Origin: VYFG01 sp965221795
GTDB taxonomy: Bacteria; Pseudomonadota; Gammaproteobacteria; Arenicellales; Poriferihabitantaceae
Assembly (NCBI GenBank): GCA_965221795.1
Contig: OZ244914.1
Span: 2,914,001-2,978,000, forward strand
Length of the DNA: 64,000 nucleotides
Direction: 5' to 3'
Position numbers and translations under genes: made by a program. Below are positions 45,208-53,923 of this stretch, piece after piece (position 1 is the first letter of the stretch; every line of letters begins with the position of its first letter). The notes under the pieces are model-generated. The model was not told the DNA's origin. It worked only from the letters and a program-made list of their open reading frames with translations, and did not search any database.

Positions 45208-46374
45208 ATGAACTTTGAATTGAATGAAGAACAGAACTTGCTGGTGAAAACTGCCCGGCGGTTCGTAGAAGAGGAGCTCTACCCCTACGAGATGGAAGTG
45301 GAGCAGACTGATGAGGTCAGACCCGACTTGCGACAGCAGATCATGGATCGCTCCCGGGAAGTCGGGCTCTATGCCGCCAACTTGCCGATAGAAGTCGGTG
45401 GAGGAGGCCTGGATCCCCTGTCGATGTGTCTACTGGACAGGGAGTTGGGCCGGGCGAGTATGGCACTGCAATACACGGTCGCCCGGCCCAGCAACATCCT
45501 GATGGCATGTGAAGGAGAACAGCGGGAGAAGTACTTGCTGCCCTGTATTCGAGGGGAAAAGGTCGATTGCCTGGCCATGACCGAACCGGAGGCTGGGTCG
45601 GACCTGCGTTCCATGAACTGTCGTGCGGAAAGAGTGGGCGGCGGGTATGAAATCAATGGCATCAAGCATTTCATCAGTCATGCAGATGTTGCGGATTTTG
45701 TCATCCTGTTTGCGGCGACCGGGATCACCGAAACCGACCGGGGGCCGCGTAAGAAGATCACGGCGTTCCTGGTCGACAAGGAGACCCCGGGTTTTACGGT
45801 ACGTCAGGGGTATCACAATGTATCCCATCGTGGCTATCACAACTGTATTCTGGAGTTCGACCGGTGCTGGATTTCTGCAGGCCAGGTGCTGGGTGAAGTC
45901 GACCGGGGGTTCGAAGTGGCCAATGACTGGCTCGGAAATACCCGTTTGCAAGTTGCGGCAATTTGTCTGGGGCGTTGTGATCGTGCCTTTGAACTGGCAG
46001 CGGCTTATGCTGGGCAACGTAAGCAGTTCAACCAAACCATCGGGAAATTTCAGGGGGTGGCGTTCAAACTGGCGGATATGGAATTGAGACGGCGTGCTGC
46101 CGAACTGATCGTCTATGATGCCGCCTGCAAGTATGAGGCCAACCGTATGACTGACATGGATGCGGCACTGGCCAAGCTGGCAGCGACCGAGGCGTTGGCC
46201 TTCATTGCCGATGAAGCCTTGCAGATTCATGGTGGTATGGGGTTGATGTCTGACCTCCCTCTGGAGCGAATCTGGCGGGATGCGCGGGTGGAGCGAATCT
46301 GGGAAGGCACCAGTGAAATCCAGCGACTGATCATTTCACGTGCGATTTTGCGCCCGCTGGAACATGTAGCATGA
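45208..46374 (+). CDS. acyl-CoA dehydrogenase
   Basis: An FAD enzyme making a 2,3-double bond in an acyl-CoA, or the reverse in crotonobetainyl-CoA reductases. The 388 residues have the family layout: N-terminal helices (FELNEEQNLLVKTARRFV), the FAD/substrate motif CLAMTEPEAGSDLRSM, ISHADVADFVILFAA, RKQFNQTIGKFQGVAFKLAD, QIHGGMGL, and the catalytic Glu in RIWEGTSEIQRLI. It could be a CaiA- or DmdC-type protein. DmdC enzymes are usually much longer (about 590 residues), which argues against DmdC. It overlaps the next gene by 4 bp (ATGA), so electron-transfer and CoA-ligase steps are co-expressed. Confidence 0.93.
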   Translation: MNFELNEEQNLLVKTARRFVEEELYPYEMEVEQTDEVRPDLRQQIMDRSREVGLYAANLPIEVGGGGLDPLSMCLLDRELGRASMALQYTVARPSNILMACEGEQREKYLLPCIRGEKVDCLAMTEPEAGSDLRSMNCRAERVGGGYEINGIKHFISHADVADFVILFAATGITETDRGPRKKITAFLVDKETPGFTVRQGYHNVSHRGYHNCILEFDRCWISAGQVLGEVDRGFEVANDWLGNTRLQVAAICLGRCDRAFELAAAYAGQRKQFNQTIGKFQGVAFKLADMELRRRAAELIVYDAACKYEANRMTDMDAALAKLAATEALAFIADEALQIHGGMGLMSDLPLERIWRDARVERIWEGTSEIQRLIISRAILRPLEHVA

Positions 46375-48488
46375 CCTCGGCCGGAATTCCCGAAATTGCC
46401 CGGCTCTTGCGTTGCCTGAGCCCCAAATCGATTGTCATGGTGGGAGGCAGGGAAGTGGAGCGCGCTCTGTTTCAATGCCACAAGATGGGATATGCCGGAA
46501 CGATTTGGTTGGTCAACCCCCATCGTCCGGCTCTGGGCGGGTTGCCTTGCTTACCGGATATTGACGCGTTGCCCGACGTGCCTGACGCTGCCTTTGTGGC
46601 GATTCCGGCGGAGCCCACCATCCCGGCGGTCCGGCAGTTGTCGTTGATAGGCACCGGAGGAGCCGTCTGTTATGCCTCCGGGTTCAGGGAAGCAGGAGAA
46701 GCAGGTCGCCATGATCGGTTACTGGCCGCAGCCGATGGCATGCCTATGATTGGCCCGAATTGTTACGGGTTCATCAATGCCGTTGACGGTGCAGTGCTCT
46801 GGCCGGACCAGCACGGCATGCGTCGTTGCCGGGCGGGCGTGGCCATTTTTTCCGCCAGTGGCAACATCAGCATCAACATCACTATGCAAAAGCGAGGGCT
46901 TCCGCTGGCATTGATGGTGTCAATTGGAAACCAGGCAATGATTGGTGTGGAAGAATTGGTGCAGGCCGTGTTGGCTGACGAGCGAATACAGGCAGTGGGA
47001 CTGTTGATTGAAGGATTGAAAGATTTGCCAAAATTCGTTGAAGTGGCTAGGCAGGCCGCGGAAGAGGGCAAGCCAGTAGTGGTGTTGAAAAATGGACATT
47101 CTGCCACTGGTGCAAGCATTGCCTTGAGCCATACTGCGACACTGGCAGGAGAATCCAGTTTGTATGATGCGCTTTTTCGGCGTCTGGGAGTCAGTCAGTG
47201 CGAGGATCTGGAAACGTTTCTGGAAACCCTGAAACTCCTCGCAGTGTGTGGACCACTGAAAGGCGATCGGATTGCATCCATGAGTTGCTCCGGGGGCGAG
47301 GCTTCTATGGTCGCGGATCTGGCGGAGAGGTACAATTTGACGTTCCCTGCATTGCTGCAGGATCATCGGCAGCAAGTTGCGGCGACCCTGAATCCGTATG
47401 TCTGTGTCGATAATCCGTTGGATTACCACACGTTTATCTGGGGTGATCCGGTTGCGATGCAAGCCACCTTCACGGCGATGATGCGGGGTGGGTTTGATAT
47501 GACGATGTTGCTGTTGGATTACCCCAGCACCAATGATTGTGATAACACCGAGTGGGTCGAAGCCGGTCAAGCTTTCGCCCGAGCCGTCAAGACGACGGGG
47601 TACCCCGGTACAGTCGTTATCAGCATGGCCGAGAATGTGACCGAAATGATCATGGAAGAACTGGCTGGGCACGGTATTCCGGTCTTGCTCGGCATCCCGC
47701 AGGCACTGGGTGCTATCCAGGCGGCGGCTCAGGTGGGTCGATGGGAATATCCGCTCCCCCAGTTGTCTTCGGGGGCTTCCGTAGCCACGGGTCGAGTGCC
47801 CCCAAAATCTGCCGAGAGAGTAATGGTCAATGAATGGCAGGCAAAAAGAATGCTGCGAGAATATGGGATCGGAACTCCCCGAAATCAGGTGGTGGAGTCC
47901 TTGGAAAGCGCGATTGGTGTGTCAGAATCGATTGGATTCCCCATTGTGCTCAAGATGGCACAAGCAGGCGTGGCTCACAAGTCCGAACAGAAGGGGGTAA
48001 GGGTTGGCTTGCAAGATGCACAGGAGGTTCGTAAGGCAGCGACCGATCTGTTTCTGGTTTCGGATCAGGTTCTGGTGGAGGAAATGGTTGGCAACGGCGT
48101 ACTGGAACTGCATCTGGGAGTCGTGAAGGATGCGCAGTTCGGACACTATTTTGTGCTCAGTGCCGGCGGCACCTGGGTGGAAATGCTCAATGATCGGGCG
48201 ATTCTCCTGCCGCCACTGTCAGACCCTATGGTCAGGGAGGCACTGAATTCACTGCGGCTGTCGCCGCTGCTCAAGGGATATCGGAACGGCATGCCGGCGG
48301 ATATTGAAGCGGTTGTTCAAGCCGTGATGGCTCTTGCGAGCTTTCTGGACGCATATATAGACGAACTTGCGGAAGTAGAGATCAATCCTCTCATCGTCAA
48401 GCCGCAGGGGGATGGTGCTGTGGCCGCGGATGCCCTGATCGTTTTTGACCGGACAGTCGTCAATCCACAATTTCCGCCCGGTTTGTGA
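46371..48488 (+). CDS. acyl-CoA synthetase, ADP-forming (NDP-forming) type
   Basis: A 705-residue fusion of the alpha and beta halves of an ADP-forming acyl-CoA synthetase. A CoA-binding Rossmann domain comes first (SPKSIVMVGG ... GFINAVDGAV). The succinyl-CoA-ligase-like domain has its phospho-His region in KNGHSATGASIALSHTATLAG. The C-terminal ATP-grasp domain (VNEWQAKRMLREYGIGTPRN, FPIVLKMAQAGVAHKSEQKG, VLVEEMV, AEVEINPLIVKP) completes it. It activates an acid with ATP and CoA, reversibly. Coupled by ATGA overlap to the acyl-CoA dehydrogenase, it probably loads that enzyme's substrate. The specific acid is unknown; a quaternary-amine acid such as carnitine is suggested by context only. Confidence 0.9.
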   Translation: MTSAGIPEIARLLRCLSPKSIVMVGGREVERALFQCHKMGYAGTIWLVNPHRPALGGLPCLPDIDALPDVPDAAFVAIPAEPTIPAVRQLSLIGTGGAVCYASGFREAGEAGRHDRLLAAADGMPMIGPNCYGFINAVDGAVLWPDQHGMRRCRAGVAIFSASGNISINITMQKRGLPLALMVSIGNQAMIGVEELVQAVLADERIQAVGLLIEGLKDLPKFVEVARQAAEEGKPVVVLKNGHSATGASIALSHTATLAGESSLYDALFRRLGVSQCEDLETFLETLKLLAVCGPLKGDRIASMSCSGGEASMVADLAERYNLTFPALLQDHRQQVAATLNPYVCVDNPLDYHTFIWGDPVAMQATFTAMMRGGFDMTMLLLDYPSTNDCDNTEWVEAGQAFARAVKTTGYPGTVVISMAENVTEMIMEELAGHGIPVLLGIPQALGAIQAAAQVGRWEYPLPQLSSGASVATGRVPPKSAERVMVNEWQAKRMLREYGIGTPRNQVVESLESAIGVSESIGFPIVLKMAQAGVAHKSEQKGVRVGLQDAQEVRKAATDLFLVSDQVLVEEMVGNGVLELHLGVVKDAQFGHYFVLSAGGTWVEMLNDRAILLPPLSDPMVREALNSLRLSPLLKGYRNGMPADIEAVVQAVMALASFLDAYIDELAEVEINPLIVKPQGDGAVAADALIVFDRTVVNPQFPPGL

Positions 48489-48589
48489 AGTCTGTACAGC
48501 CGGGGAGCCCGAAAGGTGTGGCCGGTCGACAGTTTCGGTTCCCATCGGGATTCCCCCCAGCCCCTCTGCCCAGATTCCTGTCCCAGACC

Positions 48590-49015
48590 GGCCGGATGCG
48601 CTACGGGAGGATCCGGTGCAGGGTCGGCGGTCTTTCCTGCGGTTTCGGGACCGGGGTCTGGAGGCCACGACCCGCGGGCGGTTCCGGGAAGAGTCGAATC
48701 CGTCTTCCGTTCTCTCCAATCGGAACTCGGTCTGCGCCCGATCTACCATCATCAGGAATACCGCGCCGATGGATACCTGCGGGTCTCGGTGATCGCCTGC
48801 CCGGCCATACAGCTCCTCCGCACACGATGTCCCAGACGGGTATGACCGCGAGCCGGACGACAATCCGTAACGCCCTGCTATACTTACCGCGCATCACCAC
48901 GACCTTCACCCGTCCCGATGGACGCCGAGTGCATGTGCGCAACACGGCACTGCCGAATGCCGACCCGGCCGCGATTGATCACGCGATACAGATTGCCCCC
49001 CGGCTCCGAACTTGT
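48590..49015 (+). pseudogene. IS1634-family transposase remnant, C-terminal part
   Basis: VFRSLQSELGLRPIYHHQEY followed by DGYLRVSVIACPAIQLLR, then in another frame TIRNALLYLPRITTTFTRPD, GRRVHVRNTALPNADPAA. These match the end of IS1634 transposases (I-E-x-x-F-R-x-L-K-x-x-L-x-x-R-P-I-Y-H). Frameshifted and lacking the N-terminal half. Confidence 0.65.
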
Positions 49016-49154
49016 GCAAGATCATCGTCTGAGATGGTCTCAGTTGGCGTCGCACAGCAGTCTCGTAAAATCCCCAAAATCAAAGTTTGTAGTGCCACTA
49101 GATTTTTCAAGATATTGAATGCCATGACTTTTTTTCATAAAATGTTACAGATGG

Positions 49155-49513
49155 ACTGGGAACGGGGCAGGGGCGAGCATGCCCACGACCGGGTGCGTCA
49201 ATACTTCCCGGAAGGGACAGACTTCCGCCGGGACCAGCTCAGGTGCGAGCAGTAGAAAACCGACTCAACCGTCGGCCTTGGAAGGTACTGGGGGGGCTTG
49301 CACCCCGGCGAAGGTATTTGCCCGAGTGCTGGCTCGCTCTTGCATTGGCCGATGGCTTCTGTCAGGATCCCGGGACATGGAAATGGTTGCCATCCGAGAC
49401 CGAAAAGGAGCGTCCGAAGCGCGGACTTTGCCGATGTCGCCGCGATCCATCCCTTCGGGCTACGCCCTCATTCCGGGGTCACGGTGCGGTTGCACCTCGG
49501 ACTGGGGCTGGGG
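49155..49513 (+). mobile_element. IS30-family element, 3' part only
   Basis: The coding remains RVRQYFPEGTDFRRDQ and the right end TTGCACCTCGGACTGGGGCT match the last third of the IS30 copy at 54941-56026. A short extra block (CCCTTCGGG ... TTCCGGGGTC) is shared with the remnant at 28717-28830 but not with the 55-kb copy, so at least two IS30 variants are present. Confidence 0.7.
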
Positions 49514-49732
49514 AGACTGACAACAGAGGTTGATTTCGAGAAATAACTGTTGACACTTGCACGCATAAATGATCATTTCAGACAAGGACGCGAAGACGAC
49601 GCGACCCCTTCGATTAGACGATAAGCCAAGGTTGTCAGATATACCGGCAGGAAGAACTTCTTGATTTCCCCGTGACGGATTGACTGTTGCCGATCTAGGA
49701 CATTCGACCCGCGGTTCACCAAACCTATAGCA

Positions 49733-51169
49733 ATGTTCTCTAGCAAGAAAACGCCTTCTATATTCTGCGATGTTTCGACAGAGACATTAACGAACGCGCA
49801 GAAGAAAGCGATTCGCAAAGCTTATGTCGAGGGGAACATGGGACAGATATTTCCCGCATCATCGGGCGTTGTGCCGCCTCTTTTCGTTGGAAGAGAAACG
49901 CAGATGCAGCAGATTGATGCCCTTGTGAAGGATGTCGCTAACCGGAGTGCAGAAGGGATATGCGGCGTGGTGTTACATGGACCACGAGGCACTGGCAAAA
50001 CGGCCATGATTAGTGTGATTCGGCAAGGGCTTGAAGATGCGTCTGTTGCACAGGCGATTGTTCTGAACGGGAACGACGAACTCGCATCATGGGAAAGTTT
50101 TATCGGCGGTCTTTCCGAGTATATGGCTACGCAAACACAAACTACGGCTACAGCAAGTCGGGATGCCAGTGGTGAAGCTAATTTGATGATAGGCAAGGCT
50201 CACGTTCGACGTGGGCGAGAAACCTCGGCTACAACGATAGAACCCACACAGAATGAATCGATACAGTCTGTGATTCGATCAGTTCAGCGAGCGAGGAATA
50301 AGCCGTTGATAATCCTTGTTGACGAAGGGCATGGTGCGAATCCCGAAGTGCTTGGTCGGGTGATGAATGCCGTTCAAAGTATGACGACAGTACAGCACCA
50401 ACCGGTTGGTTTCGTGCTTGCCGGAACACCTGACACACTTGATGTGTTGCGGGACCCCGCATGTAAAGCCTCGTGGTTTCGGGACCGAGCACAAGACAAA
50501 CGGTTCGCACCATTCGCGAATGATTTGTCGGTTGATGTATGCCGAAACACAATTGTTGAAACGCTGAAGGCAGCAGGGGTACGTATCAAAGACCATGCGG
50601 ATTTCGAAGCGATTCTGTCTCGTTGTAAAAGTAGTCCTTACTTCTTACAAACGCTTGGGCAATCAGCATTGCGTACTGCAAAAGAATGTAATGACATCGC
50701 CGACTTTGCTGTCGGGGGTGAAATCGATCTTCGTTTTGAAGAGCAGGTTCTAGAGCGCTACAAGGAAGTGTGGGCGAACCTTGACGGGAAAAATCTGTCA
50801 GGGTGTGCTCGACAGTTGGGGTGCCTGTGGCACCGTCAGGCGCAGGTCGATGAAGAGATTGATTTCATGCTTGTAGAGCGGGCGATTCGGTCAGGGCTTC
50901 GGAATGCGCCTTATACGGAAAGACAGCCATTGTCTTTTGAAGAAGCGCAAACCCATTTCAAACATCTTGGATTGCTTTGGTCAATGACAGGCTATGACGA
51001 AGGCCCATGGTCGTTGGGCCTCCCCTCTTTCTTCGACTATGTTGAATCGCGGTTTCATGAACCGAGGAAACTGGCGCATCAAGATGTGCTTCCAAAACTC
51101 GAAGCTGATATGGATGCGTTGTTTCAACGAATTGGGTGGGGTGCCCAGCCGCAGAACGATAATCTTTGA
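49733..51169 (+). CDS. AAA ATPase, ORC1/CDC6 or AAA_16-like, AT-richer than neighbours
   Basis: A 478-residue cytosolic ATPase. LFVGRETQMQQIDALVKD precedes Walker A GPRGTGKT at residues 83-90. Walker B LIILVDEGH lies at 192-200 with Glu198 as the base. FVLAGTPDTLDVL looks like sensor 1, and a winged-helix-like C-terminal half (residues 290-478) follows. This is the architecture of ORC/Cdc6-type and of many single-ATPase defence or mobile-element proteins; no partner domain is fused. A better ribosome site (GAGGGGAAC) supports an internal ATG at 49838, giving 443 residues. Base composition is clearly lower in GC than the flanking IS and metabolic genes, suggesting transfer. It stands alone and is followed within 30 bp by an 18-G tract. 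Function unknown. Confidence 0.85.
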   Translation: MFSSKKTPSIFCDVSTETLTNAQKKAIRKAYVEGNMGQIFPASSGVVPPLFVGRETQMQQIDALVKDVANRSAEGICGVVLHGPRGTGKTAMISVIRQGLEDASVAQAIVLNGNDELASWESFIGGLSEYMATQTQTTATASRDASGEANLMIGKAHVRRGRETSATTIEPTQNESIQSVIRSVQRARNKPLIILVDEGHGANPEVLGRVMNAVQSMTTVQHQPVGFVLAGTPDTLDVLRDPACKASWFRDRAQDKRFAPFANDLSVDVCRNTIVETLKAAGVRIKDHADFEAILSRCKSSPYFLQTLGQSALRTAKECNDIADFAVGGEIDLRFEEQVLERYKEVWANLDGKNLSGCARQLGCLWHRQAQVDEEIDFMLVERAIRSGLRNAPYTERQPLSFEEAQTHFKHLGLLWSMTGYDEGPWSLGLPSFFDYVESRFHEPRKLAHQDVLPKLEADMDALFQRIGWGAQPQNDNL

Positions 51170-51198
51170 AGTGGTCGGGGAGGTCATGCACGGAGGAA

Positions 51199-51216
51199 GG
51201 GGGGGGGGGGGGGGGG
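51199..51216 (-). repeat. homopolymeric tract, 18 C on the minus strand
   Basis: Read on the minus strand, ATG 51244 is followed by nine codons and then 18 C, the same head-plus-poly-C layout as the exported protein genes. The head ATGAATAACCTCAATGA...TTACCC resembles ATGACTAAGTTAATGACATTACCC of the 40-kb gene. No hydrophobic leader follows; the sequence runs into the antisense of the ATPase 3' end. Probably a decapitated contingency locus. Confidence 0.6.
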
Positions 51217-51508
51217 TAAGTATCCACTCATTGAGGTTATTCATAGTGGTTGTTTCATGCGATCTAAGTGGGCAAATGATGCTGGGACATTACATGTCGA
51301 CTGTAATTGCCATGGGCGATTGACTTCTGATTGGGTTAATTGGATTTGCCGTTTTTCTTTCAGTCAGCAATAACTTGGTGGAAAAATCGAAATTACACTT
51401 CGGCTAGGTTGGTGTCATATTCTTTGGGTCCGTCGTCTTTGCACTGATCTTCGATATATTGTGTAGTGTTAGCGTTCTCTAGAAACCTGTATCGAACCGG
51501 AAACTCTC
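51217..51508. other. intergenic stretch upstream of the CaiD-like gene
   Basis: AT-rich, with no gene recognised. It probably holds the promoter of the following gene, but no pair of hexamers was convincing. Confidence 0.4.
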
Positions 51509-52291
51509 ATGCTGTCCCCGATCAAAATGCGCCGTGAAGGTGCCGTGTTGGAAGTTACTCTGGACCGTCCCAAAGCCAATGCTATCGATGTGTCCACGAG
51601 TCAGCAAATGGGTGAAGTATTTGCTGGGTTCAGGGATGACCCAGAACTGTTGGTTGCGATCATTACGGGCAGTGGGGAAAAGTTTTTCTGTGCAGGTTGG
51701 GACCTGAAAGCCGCTGCCGCCGGAGAGTCGGTGGAGTCCGATTACGGTGTTGGTGGATTTGGTGGAATTCAGGAGTTACCCGGACTCAACAAGCCAGTGA
51801 TTGCAGCGGTCAATGGCATCGCTTGCGGTGGAGGATTCGAGCTGGCGATCTCAGCGGACATCATTGTGGCTACCGAGGCTGCCTCCTTTGCCTTACCGGA
51901 AATTCGTGCGGGTACCTTGGCCGATGCAGCGACTATCAAGCTGCCGCGACGGATTCCTTATCATGTTGCGATGGATTTGCTCCTGACCGGGCGGTGGATG
52001 GATGCCACGGAAGCTCTCAAATGGGGTCTCATTAATGAAGTGACCCCACCGGACCGGCTACTGGATCGTGCTTGGGAGCTGGCGAAATTACTGGCAAGCG
52101 GTCCGCCACTGGTCTTTGCGGCGATCAAAGAGACCATTCGCATGACCGAAAACCAGACCACACAGGAAGCGTTCGAGATGCTACGGGCATCCAGGATCCC
52201 GGCAGTACGCACTCTATATGATAGCGATGATCAACTGGAAGGGGCGCGGGCATTTGCGGAGAAACGGGAGCCCATCTGGAAGGGGCGTTAG
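51509..52291 (+). CDS. enoyl-CoA hydratase family, CaiD (carnitinyl-CoA dehydratase)-like
   Basis: A crotonase of 260 residues. The oxyanion-hole loops are seen in FFCAGWDLKA and NGIACGGGFELAISADIIVA; the catalytic region follows in FALPEIRAGTLADAATIKLP. The overall sequence style (REGAVLEVTLDRPKANAIDV and the C-terminal EGARAFAEKREPIWKGR) is that of CaiD, which interconverts crotonobetainyl-CoA and L-carnitinyl-CoA. General enoyl-CoA hydratase activity remains possible. It lies 3 kb from the acyl-CoA dehydrogenase/CoA-ligase pair, separated by IS remnants and the AAA gene, which may once have been one pathway cluster. A strong terminator follows. Confidence 0.88.
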   Translation: MLSPIKMRREGAVLEVTLDRPKANAIDVSTSQQMGEVFAGFRDDPELLVAIITGSGEKFFCAGWDLKAAAAGESVESDYGVGGFGGIQELPGLNKPVIAAVNGIACGGGFELAISADIIVATEAASFALPEIRAGTLADAATIKLPRRIPYHVAMDLLLTGRWMDATEALKWGLINEVTPPDRLLDRAWELAKLLASGPPLVFAAIKETIRMTENQTTQEAFEMLRASRIPAVRTLYDSDDQLEGARAFAEKREPIWKGR

Positions 52292-52398
52292 CCTCAATGT
52301 GCGTGAGACTTTCGGCATTGATCTAAATGTTATTACACATTTTGAAATCGATCAGTCAATGGCCCGTGACCCCGGATCCCCGATCAACCATGCCATAG

Positions 52399-52426
52399 AA
52401 AGCCCGGCAGGGGTGCCGGGCCTTTC
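52399..52426 (+). terminator. rho-independent terminator after the CaiD-like gene
   Basis: AAA-GCCCGGCA-GGGG-TGCCGGGC-CTTTC: perfect 8-bp GC stem with 4-nt loop, about 110 bp after the stop. Confidence 0.75.
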
Positions 52427-52484
52427 ACTCGTACTGGAAGTCCGACCCGTGGGCGGGATCAGTTGCAGAAAAGTACCCCGTCGT

Positions 52485-52775
52485 TTAGGGCGTATTAAGA
52501 TTACGTAGTGCATCGATGATCAGTGCGAAGTCGGCGAATCCAAGGAATATGACATTCAGCTTGTCGAAGCATAAGAATGCCCTGCGGAAGCCTTGGAGCC
52601 GCCGGAATCGGCATTCGACCTCGTTACGCCGCCGATGCCGTTTTTGGTCATACTCCCAAGGAGCGACGCGGTGGCTCTTGGGGAGCATCACGGGCTGGCA
52701 GCCCATCTTGGCTGCCAGCCCGTGGGTTCCCTCATCTTCATCGGTGCGATCCATGATCCGGCAGAATCGGGAGAT
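52485..52775 (-). pseudogene. IS5-family transposase remnant, C-terminal part
   Basis: GCQPVMLPKSHRVAPWEYDQ, RRRNEVECRFRRLQGFRRAF and DKLNVIFLGFADFALIIDALR match the end of IS5 (IS1031-like) transposases, with the catalytic Glu in RNEVE and the R-R-L-K-(D/G)-(F/W)-R motif. The first two catalytic Asp are missing. This group differs from the IS5-like element at 7492-8987. Confidence 0.75.
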
Positions 52776-52801
52776 GCACTTCTTCGAGGGACGTTCCGAT
52801 G

Positions 52802-53803
52802 TCACAAATCCAGATCGCTTTCCAGCCTGTCGATAATCGCAACATGCAGGGCGGCGCGGTCGGTACCGTCAGGGTCGGTGCAGACCGGATCGTCCCCATC
52901 CTCTTCCAGGATCGCTGCTCCCTCCGGCTTGCAAAGCGGTAGGGCAGAAAAATGAAATGCGGGCGCGAGACGCAGGATACCGGCATCGGGAAGCAACTTT
53001 GCAAAGCCGCTGGCATCGAAATCGGTCGCGGCCGATCGATCGTCCCCTTCCCCCAAACCCACAAGCGTTATGCGACTGATTAGACCAGCGATATGAGACG
53101 GTTCTAGCCCCCAGATCAGGCCTGGATCTATGGCCGCGACATGAGTGATCCTTTCGTCTGCATAAGATGCATCCCATGTCTCTGCAGAAAGCGCAAAAAG
53201 ATCGATACCCGCGACCTCCCGACAATGGGTTGGATGTACCTCACAATGGGCTGCATGGCCGGCAATGTTGCCACGCAGTCCTCCCAAAGAGAGTGCTGTC
53301 CAGCCTCCATAGGAGAAACCGGCGGACATAATGCGGTTAGTGTCGACATATGGGCTGATCTTTGGATCGTCAAGGATCCAATCGAGTGCCAAGGTCAGGT
53401 CTTGAGCTCGTGTCCAATGATCAAGCGCTGCCTCAATATCGAAATCCTCCCAAGTGGAGTTGGGGTGGTTAACAGCGATCACGATGGCTCCGCGTTCTGC
53501 AAGACCGGCGGCCAGCCATGCAAGCGAGAGGAAATGTCCACCGAGCCCGTGGCTCAACAGGACCAGGGGATGTTTTCCTTCAGCCATCGGAGCGTTTCCG
53601 GAAACGGTTACCCCATGGAACACTGCATTTTCAGCGATCACTATTTCACGGCCCGGCCCGGAGGTCGGGTACCAGATTGCACCCTGCAAGACTCGCCCGT
53701 GATGGGGCGCAGGCAATGAAAGCGTGTCGTATCCGGCCGCATTAGCTGCCACCGCAAGAGCAGGGACAAGTGACCACGCTGTAAGTAAGAACAAGATTCG
53801 CAT
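52802..53803 (-). CDS. exported alpha/beta hydrolase (dienelactone hydrolase/PAF acetylhydrolase-like)
   Basis: A 333-residue hydrolase with signal peptide ILFLLTAWSLVPALAVAANA, cleaved near residue 20. HGLGG (residues 85-89) is the oxyanion loop after strand 3. GFSYGG puts the nucleophile at Ser164. Asp in GEGDD or AIDPG and His in APAFHFS are likely triad partners. Similarity is to secreted esterases of the PAF-acetylhydrolase-like/dienelactone hydrolase families; the substrate is not known. It is divergently transcribed from a membrane AraC regulator across a 120-bp gap containing repeats, so it is the probable regulatory target. Base use differs somewhat from core genes, consistent with transfer as a two-gene unit. 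Confidence 0.85.
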   Translation of the reverse strand: MRILFLLTAWSLVPALAVAANAAGYDTLSLPAPHHGRVLQGAIWYPTSGPGREIVIAENAVFHGVTVSGNAPMAEGKHPLVLLSHGLGGHFLSLAWLAAGLAERGAIVIAVNHPNSTWEDFDIEAALDHWTRAQDLTLALDWILDDPKISPYVDTNRIMSAGFSYGGWTALSLGGLRGNIAGHAAHCEVHPTHCREVAGIDLFALSAETWDASYADERITHVAAIDPGLIWGLEPSHIAGLISRITLVGLGEGDDRSAATDFDASGFAKLLPDAGILRLAPAFHFSALPLCKPEGAAILEEDGDDPVCTDPDGTDRAALHVAIIDRLESDLDL

Positions 53804-53867
53804 GATAGATATCTCTAGGTTGGGTTTCGGAGCATGTACAATACTGTAATGCTCGCTTGCATGAGTC

Positions 53868-53916
53868 CTTGAATCGGATTCAGGTCGACTGAAACCGGTT
53901 TTAGGACATCTGAAAC
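53868..53916. promoter_or_regulatory. operator-like palindrome and 21-bp spaced repeats between the hydrolase and AraC genes
   Basis: CCTTGAATC/GGATTCAGG is an imperfect 18-bp palindrome near 53868-53885. CTGAAAC occurs at 53889-53895 and again at 53910-53916, exactly 21 bp (two helical turns) apart, directly upstream of the regulator start. Tandem half-sites at this spacing are typical of AraC-family binding sites. Confidence 0.5.
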
Positions 53917-53923
53917 GACTCTA

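Noticed and set aside
42309..49513. The IS30 5' half at 42.3 kb and 3' third at 49.2 kb as one element split by the intervening genes
   Set aside because: Orientation and order fit, but about 150 bp between the two parts are missing and the 3' part carries an extra block not in the related full copy, so they are more likely separate remnants.
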